Source of the DNA: Seonamhaeicola sp. S2-3
GTDB taxonomy: Bacteria > Bacteroidota > Bacteroidia > Flavobacteriales > Flavobacteriaceae
DNA: 64,000 nt
Assembly (NCBI RefSeq): GCF_001971785.1
Contig: NZ_CP019389.1
Coordinates: forward strand, 3,669,001-3,733,000
Direction of reading: 5' to 3'
Every line of letters begins with the position of its first letter. Position 1 is the first letter of the stretch. The notes under the pieces were generated by a model. The model saw only the letters and a list, made by a program, of their open reading frames with translations. It searched no databases and was not told the origin of the DNA. Positions 44,195 to 52,205 of the stretch are shown here, one piece after another. A program made the position numbers and the translations under genes.

Positions 44195-46099
44195 ATGGAG
44201 CACCCAATTAACATATTAGAGCGTTATTGGCATTTTACTTCTTTTAAAAATAACCAAGAAGCCATTATAGAATCGGTTATTGCAGGAGAAGACACTTTTG
44301 TTCTTTTACCCACTGGTGGAGGCAAATCGTTATGTTATCAAATTCCAGCGTTAGCAAAAAAAGGTATTTGTATTGTTATTTCGCCACTTATAGCTTTAAT
44401 GAAAGACCAAGTACAAACCTTAAACAACAAGGGTATTAAAGCTTTAGCCATAACAAGTGGTATTTCTCATAACGATTTAGATACGCTTTTAGATAATTGT
44501 ATTTATGGCAATTACAAGTTTTTATATTTATCGCCAGAGCGTTTACAACAAGAGTTGGTACAAGATCGTATTAGGCAAATGCATGTAAACCTTATTGCTG
44601 TAGATGAAGCTCATTGTATCTCTCAATGGGGTAATGACTTTAGGCCTGCTTATAAAAACATTGCACTTTTAAGGCAGCTTCAACCTTCTGTAAATGTTGT
44701 AGCTTTAACGGCTTCGGCCAAAACGGAAGTAGTAGAAGATATTATTAAAGAACTAGATTTTATTCAACCTAAAATCTTTAAACAATCCTTTCTAAGACCC
44801 AATATTGGGTACATGGTTTATCATGAAAATGATAAATATTACAGGTTAGAAACCATTTTAAAAAAATATACGCAATCATCTATTGTATATGTTAGAAATA
44901 GAAAATCTACCTTAGAAATTAGTTCTTTTTTAAATTCTAAAAACATTACTGCTACTTATTATCATGGCGGACTCTCAAATGCCGAAAAAGAAACCAATAT
45001 GGCAGCGTGGTTAAATAACCAAAAACAAGTTATGGTTGCTACAAATGCTTTTGGAATGGGGATTGATAAACCCGATGTAAAAACCGTAATTCATATAAAT
45101 TTACCCGAAAGTATTGAAAGTTATTTTCAAGAAGCAGGAAGAGCAGGAAGAAATGGTGAAAAATCTTTTGCTGTTATTTTAAAAAATAATAGCGATTTAC
45201 AATTAGTTAAAAACCAGTTTTTAAATGTTTTACCTACGGTAGATTTTATAAAACAAGTATACCGAAAACTGTGTAATTACTTTCAAATATCATATGGTGA
45301 AGGCGCATACACTACGTATGATTTTAACTTTAACACCTTTTGTAAAACCTATAAATTTAGTTCTGTTTTATGTTACAATGCCATTCTAATACTAGATAGA
45401 AATAGCATTATTAATCTTTCTAAACAGTTTAAAAACAAGGTTACTGTACAATTTATTATGTCTAACACTGCTATTTTTAATTATTTAGATCATCATCCAG
45501 ATTTAAACATCATAGTTAAATCTATGCTTAGAATGTATGGCGGTATTTTTGATTACGAAACCAAAATAAATACACTTAAAGTAGCAGAAAAAGCATCGGT
45601 TACAGAAGCTACATTAATTAATGCATTACAAAGGTTAGAAAAAGACCACGTTATTAACCTTAATTTAGCCAAAACAGATGCACAAATAACTTTTATTGAA
45701 CCTAGGGAAGATGAAAAAACTATTAATAGAATTGCCCCTACTGTAAAACAACAAAACCATATAAAACAAGGTCAAGTTAAAGCTATCTTAGATTATATAG
45801 AAAATGATAGTGTTTGCAAAAGCATGCAACTTCTCTCCTATTTTGGCGAAAAAGAATTAGCCCCTTGTGGTATTTGTTCCGTGTGTATTTCAACTAAAAA
45901 AAAGACCGAAAAAGTTGATTACAACATATTAAAAAACCGTATTATTGAACTCTTAGAACAAGGCGATTTATCATCCAGAGCTATCGTTTCAAAATTACAT
46001 TGCTCTGAAAAAGATTTAAAAACTACATTAAAACTTTTGTTAGAGCATCATATTATTACAATTACAAAAACAAACACCTATAAATTAAATCCATCATGA
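44195..46099 (+). CDS. recQ: ATP-dependent DNA helicase RecQ
   Basis: 3'-5' DNA helicase of recombination repair, 634 residues. Seen: Q-motif-like start RYWHFTSFKNNQEAIIESV, Walker A LLPTGGGKSLCYQ (residues near 37-49), DEAH in AVDEAHCISQWGNDFRP, motif VI QEAGRAGRNGE, and a zinc-binding module with CKSMQLLSYFGE...CGICSVC. No HRDC domain is visible at the C-terminus, which is common in Bacteroidota. The stop overlaps the fmt start by 4 bp. Confidence 0.95.
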   Translation: MEHPINILERYWHFTSFKNNQEAIIESVIAGEDTFVLLPTGGGKSLCYQIPALAKKGICIVISPLIALMKDQVQTLNNKGIKALAITSGISHNDLDTLLDNCIYGNYKFLYLSPERLQQELVQDRIRQMHVNLIAVDEAHCISQWGNDFRPAYKNIALLRQLQPSVNVVALTASAKTEVVEDIIKELDFIQPKIFKQSFLRPNIGYMVYHENDKYYRLETILKKYTQSSIVYVRNRKSTLEISSFLNSKNITATYYHGGLSNAEKETNMAAWLNNQKQVMVATNAFGMGIDKPDVKTVIHINLPESIESYFQEAGRAGRNGEKSFAVILKNNSDLQLVKNQFLNVLPTVDFIKQVYRKLCNYFQISYGEGAYTTYDFNFNTFCKTYKFSSVLCYNAILILDRNSIINLSKQFKNKVTVQFIMSNTAIFNYLDHHPDLNIIVKSMLRMYGGIFDYETKINTLKVAEKASVTEATLINALQRLEKDHVINLNLAKTDAQITFIEPREDEKTINRIAPTVKQQNHIKQGQVKAILDYIENDSVCKSMQLLSYFGEKELAPCGICSVCISTKKKTEKVDYNILKNRIIELLEQGDLSSRAIVSKLHCSEKDLKTTLKLLLEHHIITITKTNTYKLNPS

Positions 46100-47043
46100 A
46101 AGATTTAAGTATTGTTTTTATGGGAACTCCAGATTTTGCTGTTGCCACCTTAAAAACGTTAGTAGATAATGATTATAACATTGTAGGGGTAATTACAGCC
46201 CCAGACAAACCTGCTGGTAGAGGCAGAAAGCTTAATGAAAGTGCTGTTAAAAAATATGCTAAAGAAAACAACCTTAATATTCTGCAGCCTACCAATTTAA
46301 AAAGCGAATCTTTTTTAAAAGAACTAAAAGCACTTAACGCCAACCTTCAAATTGTAGTAGCTTTTAGAATGTTACCTAAAGTAGTTTGGCAAATGCCCAA
46401 ATATGGTACGTTTAATTTACACGCCTCGTTGTTACCAAACTATCGTGGTGCTGCCCCTATTAATTGGGCTATTATTAATGGCGAAACAAAAACGGGTGTA
46501 TCAACATTTTTTATTGATGAAAAAATTGATACTGGTGAAATGATTCTTCAAGAAGCCGTTGCCATTGACCCCAAAGAAAATGCAGGTAGTTTACACGATA
46601 AATTAATGACTATTGGTAGCCAATTGGTTTTAAAAACCGTTGCTTTAATTGAAAATGGCACCGTTAAAACTACACCTCAGGTTGATACCGATGCCATTAA
46701 AACTGCTCACAAACTCAATAGAGACAATTGTAAAATAAATTGGAATGACACCATTGATAATATTTACAATTTAATACGTGGCTTAAGTCCGTATCCAGCC
46801 GCTTGGTGTACACTAATTAATGGTGATGACCAATTAGATGTTAAAATTTATGAGGTAGAAAAAGAAATAGAACCCCACACTATGGAGGTTGGCAGCATTA
46901 TTTCAACCAAAAACCAATTAAAAGTAGCTGTTAAAAATGGGTATATATTAGTGAAGGAAATAAAACTTCCGGGTAAACGTACAATGCATGTAGGAGCTTT
47001 ACTAAATGGCTATTCTATAGAAAAAAATGCCAAAATGCTCTAA
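46096..47043 (+). CDS. fmt: Methionyl-tRNA formyltransferase
   Basis: Formylates initiator Met-tRNA. It has 315 residues: N-terminal formyltransferase domain with FMGTPDFAV (residues 8-16), the folate-binding NLHASLLPNYRGAAPINWAI near residues 111-130 and the C-terminal OB-like domain (INWNDTIDNIYNLIRGLSPYPAAW). Coupled to recQ by a 4-bp overlap. Confidence 0.96.
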   Translation: MKDLSIVFMGTPDFAVATLKTLVDNDYNIVGVITAPDKPAGRGRKLNESAVKKYAKENNLNILQPTNLKSESFLKELKALNANLQIVVAFRMLPKVVWQMPKYGTFNLHASLLPNYRGAAPINWAIINGETKTGVSTFFIDEKIDTGEMILQEAVAIDPKENAGSLHDKLMTIGSQLVLKTVALIENGTVKTTPQVDTDAIKTAHKLNRDNCKINWNDTIDNIYNLIRGLSPYPAAWCTLINGDDQLDVKIYEVEKEIEPHTMEVGSIISTKNQLKVAVKNGYILVKEIKLPGKRTMHVGALLNGYSIEKNAKML

Positions 47044-47092
47044 ACCCTTACTAACAGTGATATTAGAAAAATATCGGTGAAATACACTACCT

Positions 47093-47177
47093 TTATTAAC
47101 AAATACCCTAAGTTATTAACAAATATGGGTTTTTCCCTTGCTATTACTTGCGTGATTACATAATCCGTATAAATTTG
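47093..47177 (+). promoter_or_regulatory. HU gene promoter with upstream 13-bp repeats
   Basis: TTG at 47148-47150 and TAAATTTG at 47170-47177 with 19 bp between form a Bacteroidota promoter. Upstream, TTATTAACAAATA occurs twice (47093-47105 and 47113-47125), 20 bp apart, two helical turns. This is a candidate activator site. Confidence 0.55.
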
Positions 47178-47231
47178 TAGAGGATTTAACAAAATTGTTT
47201 AACCAATTTATTAATAATTAAACTTTATATT

Positions 47232-47504
47232 ATGAACAAAACAGATTTAATCGATGCTATGGCAGAACATGCAGGAATTACTAAGGCAGCTGCTAAAAAG
47301 GCTTTAGAATGTGCTCTTATAGAAATAGAAGGTGCTTTACAAAAAGGTAACAGAGTTTCTTTAGTTGGTTTTGGTTCTTGGTCAGTTTCTAAAAGAGCTG
47401 CTAGAGAAGGAAGAAACCCACAAACTGGTGAGACTATCAAAATAAAAGCAAAAAATGTTGTTAAATTTAAAGCTGGTGCAGATTTATCAAACGCTGTAAA
47501 CTAA
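47232..47504 (+). CDS. HU family DNA-binding protein
   Basis: A 90-residue nucleoid protein that bends DNA as a dimer. Family motifs: MNKTDLIDAMAEHAGITKAAAKKAL, then the arm VGFGSWSVSKRAAREGRNPQTGE with the Pro that intercalates DNA. Monocistronic with its own promoter and a strong terminator 27 bp after the stop. Confidence 0.95.
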   Translation: MNKTDLIDAMAEHAGITKAAAKKALECALIEIEGALQKGNRVSLVGFGSWSVSKRAAREGRNPQTGETIKIKAKNVVKFKAGADLSNAVN

Positions 47505-47530
47505 TTAGTTAACAACTTATTATAACATTA

Positions 47531-47557
47531 AAAAGCCTTCAAATTTTGAAGGCTTTT
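47531..47557 (+). terminator. Terminator of the HU gene
   Basis: AAAAGCCTTCAAA and TTTGAAGGCTTTT form a stem followed by TT, 27 bp after the HU stop. Confidence 0.85.
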
Positions 47558-47630
47558 TTGTTTCACATTGGTAAATAGTTGCTTTTTTAATAAATAAATA
47601 CTAGATTTAATTACTAAATCATTAAAAAGC

Positions 47631-48194
47631 ATGATTACAATAAAGCCCAAAAAAGGAAATTTGTTAATCGCTGAGCCTTCCATAATTGGTGATGTTTCTT
47701 TTAATCGTTCTATTGTACTTATTGCAGACTATTCAGAAGAAGAAGGTTCTATAGGTTTTATTCTAAATAAGCCCTTAGATTATACTATTAATGAACTAGT
47801 TCCTGAAATTAAGTCTGATTTTAAAGTTTACAATGGCGGACCTGTAGAGCAAGACAACCTATATTTTATTCACAAAATACCCGATTTAATACCAAACAGT
47901 ATTGAAATATCTTTAGGTATATATTGGGGAGGCGATTTTAACAAAGTAGCAGAACTTATTGCTAACCAAAGTATAGACGAGAGAGATATTAAGTTCTTTT
48001 TAGGATATTCTGGATGGAGTGCCTATCAGTTAGAAGACGAACTTAGAGCCAACTCTTGGGTAGTTACTGAAAATATTTATAAAAAGAACATTATAGAAAA
48101 AGATTACAAATCTTTCTGGAAAGAAAAAATGTTAGAATTTGGTGGTGAATATAGTATTTGGTCTAACGCACCAGAAAACCCAAATTACAACTAA
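47631..48194 (+). CDS. YqgE/AlgH family protein
   Basis: A 187-residue cytosolic protein. Family motifs: GNLLIAEPSI near residue 9, IVLIADYSEEEGSIGFILNKPL (residues near 30-51), YNGGPVEQDNL and FFLGYSGWSAYQLEDEL. Function unclear; the family may handle redox or nucleic-acid processes. Its stop overlaps the stop of the convergent aminotransferase by 4 bp. Confidence 0.92.
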   Translation: MITIKPKKGNLLIAEPSIIGDVSFNRSIVLIADYSEEEGSIGFILNKPLDYTINELVPEIKSDFKVYNGGPVEQDNLYFIHKIPDLIPNSIEISLGIYWGGDFNKVAELIANQSIDERDIKFFLGYSGWSAYQLEDELRANSWVVTENIYKKNIIEKDYKSFWKEKMLEFGGEYSIWSNAPENPNYN

Positions 48195-49033
48195 TTTAAT
48201 CTTATTTTAGCGTTTAACTTCCCTATTATTTCTTTAGCAACTCCTGTTGAAAACTGTTTCTTTCGGTATTTTGATATTGGCTGAATACCCACAATGACAT
48301 TGGTAATAAAAATTTCATCAGCTTTTTGAATCTCAAAAGGCGAAACCGATGCTTCTTCAATTTCATAATTAGGTATTTTACTAAGAATATCTATAATTTG
48401 TTTTCGCATAATACCTTTTAAGCAACCATCAGAAATTGGTGGGGTTTTAATAACATTCCCTTTTACTAAAAACACATTACCATTTAAGGCTTCTACAACA
48501 TGTTTATTGGTATTTAAAATTAAACAGTTATTTAGTTTGTTTTCTTTTGCAAAAATACTACTAACCACATTTAATGCTTTGTTATTAGTTTTTAAGGTTG
48601 ATAATAAACTTGGAGATAGGTAATAATCTTTAAACAAATCTACTTCATAAAAATCATCACTTAAGGTGTAAAAATCATCTTCTAAAGGTTTAACAGCTAC
48701 TACAAAGCTAACATTGTTATTTGATGGTGTGTACAAACCTCCTTCCTCTCTAAAAACGGTAAATTTTACTCTAGCAGCAGCCTGCATTAGATTATTTTTT
48801 TCTAAAGTTAAAAGCATTTGAGATTCTAAATATTCCATAGTAAAATTCATAGGAATTTCCATTCTCATAATTCTCATAGAAGCCATTAATCTAAAATAAT
48901 GATCTTCTAAAAATAATATTTTACCATGGCTTGCTTTTATAGTTTCAAAAAGTGCATCGCCATAGGCAAAGCCTCTATTTTCAGTAGAAATAACCTTGTT
49001 ATTTTCTAAAATAGTACCGTTATAATTTATCAT
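48191..49033 (-). CDS. Aminotransferase class IV (likely 4-amino-4-deoxychorismate lyase)
   Basis: PLP-dependent enzyme of 280 residues, with GTILENNKVISTENRGFAYGDALFETIKA at the start, LKTNNKALNVVSSIFAKEN carrying the PLP Lys near residue 148, LNTNKHVVEALNGNVFLVK and EEASVSPFEIQKADEIFITN. PabC is the best guess because pabB is at 9948 and no other class IV gene is in the window; branched-chain or D-amino-acid aminotransferase cannot be excluded. It ends overlapping YqgE. Confidence 0.82.
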   Translation of the reverse strand: MINYNGTILENNKVISTENRGFAYGDALFETIKASHGKILFLEDHYFRLMASMRIMRMEIPMNFTMEYLESQMLLTLEKNNLMQAAARVKFTVFREEGGLYTPSNNNVSFVVAVKPLEDDFYTLSDDFYEVDLFKDYYLSPSLLSTLKTNNKALNVVSSIFAKENKLNNCLILNTNKHVVEALNGNVFLVKGNVIKTPPISDGCLKGIMRKQIIDILSKIPNYEIEEASVSPFEIQKADEIFITNVIVGIQPISKYRKKQFSTGVAKEIIGKLNAKIRLN

Positions 49034-49098
49034 AAAAAAATCCCATTTTCATGGTTATTGAAAACAGGACAAATATAATTTAATTATATGATTTAAAC

Positions 49099-49491
49099 TT
49101 ATGCTGAACCTAATACCTGCTTTAAATCTGATATTTGATTTTCCCAAAGCATTTTAGCTTCGTCAATTTCATCTTCTTCAGCAAAATCTGTTATCATTAA
49201 AGATACGTCTTTGGTAATTTCATCAACTTGAATTCTAATTTCAAAATAATAAGAGGCACCTTCTTCTTCATCGGTTAACCATCTAAATTTAACACGTTCA
49301 CCACTTTTTTTACTTAACAATTTAGCCTGTTCTTCGCTATCGTCCCAAATAAATGTAAATAACTCACCACGCGAGTTTACGTTATCTGAGAACCATTCTG
49401 ACAAACCAGAAGGCGTTGAAATATACTGATACAATAACTGCGGCGAAGCCTGAATTGGAAATTCTATATCAAATCTAATTTTATCGTCCAT
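49099..49491 (-). CDS. START-like domain protein
   Basis: A 130-residue helix-grip protein of the flavobacterial START-like/AHSA1 group: FDIEFPIQASPQLLYQYISTPSGLSEWFSDNV near residues 7-38 and a C-terminal helix IDEAKMLWENQISDLKQVL. Binding partner unknown. It is separated from the aminotransferase by 65 bp on the same strand. Its upstream neighbour is the tRNA-Met locus in the other direction. Confidence 0.87.
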   Translation of the reverse strand: MDDKIRFDIEFPIQASPQLLYQYISTPSGLSEWFSDNVNSRGELFTFIWDDSEEQAKLLSKKSGERVKFRWLTDEEEGASYYFEIRIQVDEITKDVSLMITDFAEEDEIDEAKMLWENQISDLKQVLGSA

Positions 49492-49578
49492 ATGTACTTT
49501 AAAAATTTAACGTTGCCTAATATATACATTAATTGATAAGTAGCGTAATTTTTTTAATAATATTTTCTTTGACATATA

Positions 49579-49609
49579 TTTGCTGAGATTAATATTGTTT
49601 TTATATTTG
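49579..49609 (+). promoter_or_regulatory. Promoter of tRNA-Met
   Basis: TTTG at 49579-49582 and TATATTTG at 49602-49609 with exactly 19 bp between. It lies 12 bp before the tRNA 5' end. Confidence 0.7.
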
Positions 49610-49621
49610 CAGCCACAAAAT

Positions 49622-49695
49622 GGCGAGGTAGCTCAGTTGGTTAGAGCGTCGGATTCATAACCCGGAGGTCTCGAGTTCAAATCTCGATCTCGCTA
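49622..49695 (+). tRNA. tRNA-Met (CAU)
   Basis: A 74-nt cloverleaf. Acceptor GGCGAGG pairs with TCTCGCT (two G-U pairs), discriminator A at 49695 with CCA not encoded. D stem GCTC/GAGC, anticodon loop TTCATAA with CAT at 49656-49658, T arm TCGAG-TTCAAAT-CTCGA. No C1-A72 mismatch, so it is not the initiator; elongator Met is likely, tRNA-Ile(k2CAU) is the alternative. It is the attachment site of the island to its right. Confidence 0.95.
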
Positions 49696-49774
49696 CAACA
49701 GGAAAATCATCTAAAATCAACGGTTTAGTTCACTCTAAACCGTTTTTTTATGGAAAATATTTTAGATTTAATTA
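49653..49774 (+). repeat. Left attachment repeat, attL (tRNA 3' half plus terminator)
   Basis: 122 bp from the anticodon loop of tRNA-Met through its terminator, repeated at 54738-54859 with a single mismatch (T at 49712, C at 54797). The offset is 5085 bp. Confidence 0.9.
49719..49749 (+). terminator. tRNA-Met terminator
   Basis: ACGGTTTAG (49720-49728), loop TTCACT, CTAAACCGT (49735-49743), then T7. The same hairpin recurs at 54805-54834 in the right repeat. Confidence 0.85.
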
Positions 49775-50055
49775 TGGGACTGTATCGTCCTAGTATCTTT
49801 TATATACCTAGTAGTTTATTCCCAAATGCTTCTGAGAAAGCTAAAGAAGGTTTTAAAGAATTTAGAGTTACAGATGAGCTTGCTGTTTTAAAAATAACAG
49901 GAGATATTTCATATGTTGAAAACTGTATTCCTACTATAGAACTTCTTAATAAGCAAAACAATTTAGATAATAACATTTTTCAATTACATAAATTTCAAGA
50001 TCAACTCAAAAAAGATTCTTTTGAATTTATTTTGAATAATGTAAGCTTCCCTTAA
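49750..50055 (+). CDS. 101-residue island protein, hypothetical
   Basis: Soluble protein I do not recognise. Its first eight codons (MENILDLI) lie inside the attachment repeat; the rest (MGLYRPSIFYIPSSLFPNAS onward, ending EFILNNVSFP) is unique to the island. So the frame was created or completed by integration. Start could also be the Met at residue 9 (ATG 49774). It begins right after the tRNA terminator T-run with no obvious promoter, so expression is uncertain. Stop overlaps the convergent lipoprotein stop by 4 bp. Confidence 0.5.
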   Translation: MENILDLIMGLYRPSIFYIPSSLFPNASEKAKEGFKEFRVTDELAVLKITGDISYVENCIPTIELLNKQNNLDNNIFQLHKFQDQLKKDSFEFILNNVSFP

Positions 50056-50300
50056 AATCGAACTGTTAATTCCTCCAATTTATTTTCATCGTCTCGTGAA
50101 AGATGATATTTTGCTTTTTCTTTTAAATAAAAATCTAAACTATCTTGCTCTATTGACCAATCAATACTGTTTTTAGAACCACTTCTTATCTCTAGTTCCT
50201 CAATAAAAATTGAGAAATCCTGAAGATACTTAGATTTATTGTTTGGTGAAGAGCAACCAACGAACAAACAAATAACAAGAAAAAAAAATCGATTAATCAT
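50052..50300 (-). CDS. 82-residue lipoprotein, hypothetical
   Basis: Short signal and lipobox FLVICLFVGC (Cys16). The mature part is charged, with WSIEQDSLDFYLKEKAKYHL near residues 48-67. Unrecognised; short DUF-type lipoproteins of flavobacteria have a similar layout. Island-encoded and convergent with the 101-residue gene. Confidence 0.6.
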   Translation of the reverse strand: MINRFFFLVICLFVGCSSPNNKSKYLQDFSIFIEELEIRSGSKNSIDWSIEQDSLDFYLKEKAKYHLSRDDENKLEELTVRF

Positions 50301-50462
50301 AAAAAAATAAACTAAAATTATAATGGTAAAATTAAAATTGTGTGTTCTATTTTTTTTACGGCAAACCGTAATTCAATAAAAAGCGTCTCATTTTAGTGCT
50401 TTATAAAAACTGTTAAGTTATATTTCTACGCCTCAAAAAGAACTCGTGTATATAATGTCTCC

Positions 50463-50570
50463 TCAATCAATTTGTGAATGTCTTTGTTTCTTATTATAAA
50501 TAGCTGTTTTAGGTGTGAACTCCATATTTAAAACACAAAAAACAAGGAATGATACTAATAATAGTTTCAT
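50463..50570 (-). CDS. 35-residue exported peptide candidate
   Basis: Begins MKLLLVSFLVFCVLN, a plausible signal sequence, and ends TAIYNKKQRHSQID before TGA. Too short to be sure. It directly follows the 54-residue lipoprotein gene on the same strand (28 bp gap), so the two may be a pair. Confidence 0.35.
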   Translation of the reverse strand: MKLLLVSFLVFCVLNMEFTPKTAIYNKKQRHSQID

Positions 50571-50597
50571 TCCTCTAAAGTAATAGCCAATGGTGAA

Positions 50598-50762
50598 TTA
50601 TCCACCTGTATTTGGAGGCGGAGGAGGAATATTCCCTCCATTACCACAACACGCTTCCTCCCCATCTGAAACTACTCCATCAACTTGATTCCCTTCTGGC
50701 GTACAAGAAAATAAGACTATATTAAAAAAGAGCATAAACAGTATTAAAGATATTTTATTCAT
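50598..50762 (-). CDS. 54-residue small lipoprotein with CC and PPPPP motifs
   Basis: MNKISLILFMLFFNIVLFSC is a signal with lipobox VLFSC (Cys20). The mature part (TPEGNQVDGVVSDGEEACCG, then NGGNIPPPPPNTGG) has a vicinal Cys pair, Gly/Asn-rich sequence and a Pro5 run. Start and stop are clean and codon use is coding-like. Not a known family. It resembles short exported peptides of Bacteroidota that act outside the cell, which is a guess. Confidence 0.6.
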   Translation of the reverse strand: MNKISLILFMLFFNIVLFSCTPEGNQVDGVVSDGEEACCGNGGNIPPPPPNTGG

Positions 50763-50840
50763 CTTATTTGATTTTTAAAATTTGACAATAGTGCTGCCTG
50801 TCGCTTTTTAGCAACAATTTTGTTTCATGACAACACATGA

Positions 50841-50947
50841 ATTAAGTAGTAGAGACGTCTCTCTTATGGGAAGTATGAAGCGTTGAAGTAAAGTGCTATG
50901 ATTACTTCCCAAAAAACATAGCCGCTCCACTTCTCTACTTCATTAAT
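50841..50947. other. Nested inverted repeats, candidate structured element
   Basis: Outer arms 50841-50855 (ATTAAGTAGTAGAGA) and 50932-50947 (TCTCTACTTCATTAAT) are near-complementary. Inner arms GGGAAGTA (50868-50875) and TACTTCCC (50903-50910) match perfectly. The 12-bp palindrome AGAGACGTCTCT is at 50851-50862. No reading frame fits. Could be a leader RNA, a MITE-like repeat or an operator block for the flanking genes. The remainder of 50763-51101 shows nothing else except a 6-bp hairpin at 51035-51050. Confidence 0.4.
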
Positions 50948-51101
50948 GAATTGTAAGCTCTTTAAAGATTTATAATTCGAAGACAAAAAAAGAAAGAATA
51001 AGCTGTTATGAGTGGAAGTTTAAAGGAAGTAATTAGGAAAATTGTTTCCTGAACGTTTCCTAGAGATTTTTTGTAGATTTATAGCACTTAAACCAAAACT
51101 A

Positions 51102-51788
51102 ATGCACAAAGATGTAGTTATTAAAGCCTTTGAAAAGGCACAAAAAGACATACCTGGAAAAACGAGTATAACAAATTGCTCTGAGCATATTTCAACAGTT
51201 TTATTGGATGAATTACATTATCAAATCAGTGGAAAAACTTTAAGAAATTTATATAAGGAAGCTACATCGTCTGGAGAAAACGACATAAACATTAACTCAA
51301 GACACATAATAAATTTGTGTGATTATTTAGGATATAAGAATTACGAGGATTTTTTAAGCCATAACTCATCAAAATGTAATTCTCAAAAACGAAATACTTT
51401 TTTTGATTTTTTAAAAAGAAACAAAGCCAGTTTAATAATAGGTTTTATTGCTGTTTTGTTAGCTTATTTCATTACTTCTTTTAATAAACAAAGGTGGATG
51501 ATATGGCAAGATACAGAATATGTAGAAGTTGAATTTGACACCGAAAAGTACACTCTTTCACAACTAAGAATATACAATACAGATAGAATTGACAACTTTA
51601 AAAAAATTGAACCAAATTGTGAAACACAGTTCTTTAATGAGAAAAATGAACCCCTTATTTGGTATGGCAAAAATTTTGATGGCACCTACGAATATTTTAC
51701 CGGACTTGGTAAGCATCCACAAACTGGAAAAACCCTAAAAGCTATTACTGTTTATATAATACGAAAGTATATTTGTGATACTTATTAA
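51102..51788 (+). CDS. Single-pass membrane protein, hypothetical, flavobacterial type
   Basis: A 228-residue protein with a cytosolic N-terminal domain (KDVVIKAFEKAQKDIPGKTS, then ISTVLLDELHYQISGKTLRN, about residues 1-100), one membrane helix (SLIIGFIAVLLAYFITSF) and a periplasmic C-terminal domain of about 95 residues ending in IRKYICDTY. The N-terminal domain looks like a DNA-binding or sensing module found in flavobacterial orphan proteins; I cannot name it. Start chosen at the ATG at 51102; the TTG at 51042 lies in a hairpin loop and is unlikely. Confidence 0.6.
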   Translation: MHKDVVIKAFEKAQKDIPGKTSITNCSEHISTVLLDELHYQISGKTLRNLYKEATSSGENDININSRHIINLCDYLGYKNYEDFLSHNSSKCNSQKRNTFFDFLKRNKASLIIGFIAVLLAYFITSFNKQRWMIWQDTEYVEVEFDTEKYTLSQLRIYNTDRIDNFKKIEPNCETQFFNEKNEPLIWYGKNFDGTYEYFTGLGKHPQTGKTLKAITVYIIRKYICDTY

Positions 51789-51863
51789 TAAAACTAATAC
51801 AATTTTAAAAGAATTATTTTTTAGAGATTAAATAAAATCTCTTATATTTAAATTAATTTTTTT

Positions 51864-51970
51864 ACTAACAAAAGTGAACACAAAACTGAACTCGTTTAGG
51901 GACACGATTTTTAATATAAACCTCTATAAATTATAGAAAATAAGCTAAATAACTACACTTTTTGTAATTC
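51864..51970. repeat. Island internal repeat R1 (107 bp)
   Basis: Copy of the right-end sequence at 54635-54741, with about 12 mismatches (near 89% identity by my count). It holds three degenerate 12-bp iterons at 51876-51911: GAACACAAAACT, GAACTCGTTTAG, GGACACGATTTT. The 3' end of the methylase stub lies within it. Confidence 0.85.
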
Positions 51971-52198
51971 CAACTTTTGCTTTTTGGGTTTATCGGTTTC
52001 ATAGTCGGTATAGACAATAGTAAAATCACGTTCCATATCATCTAAATCAAAACCATACTCTTCATTCAGCATCAAAATAACCGATTGTAGGTTGTTTTCT
52101 TTGGCGCTAATTTTTTTGGGTTGATTTGTGAGCACACAGAGTAATTGATTATCCTCTAATACTGTGCTGTCTTTTTTCTCTAATATTTCTATTGCCAT
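51953..52198 (-). CDS. N-terminal stub resembling an N6-adenine DNA methylase (HsdM-like), truncated
   Basis: An 81-residue product. VLTNQPKKISAKENNLQSVI followed by LMLNEEYGFDLDDMERDFTI resembles, from memory, the N-terminal domain at the start of Bacteroidota type I or IIG restriction-modification methylases. After KPKKQKLELQKV it stops, and that end lies inside repeat R1. The catalytic domain (NPPY motif) is missing. It follows the AbiEii gene by 7 bp on the same strand. I think it is a remnant of a restriction-modification gene cut off by recombination, not a functional protein; a small independent protein is the alternative. Confidence 0.5.
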   Translation of the reverse strand: MAIEILEKKDSTVLEDNQLLCVLTNQPKKISAKENNLQSVILMLNEEYGFDLDDMERDFTIVYTDYETDKPKKQKLELQKV

Positions 52199-52205
52199 TG
52201 ACTGA

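Noticed and set aside
51042-51101. TTG start of the island membrane protein
   Set aside because: The TTG sits in the loop of a 6-bp hairpin (51035-51050); the ATG at 51102 fits better.
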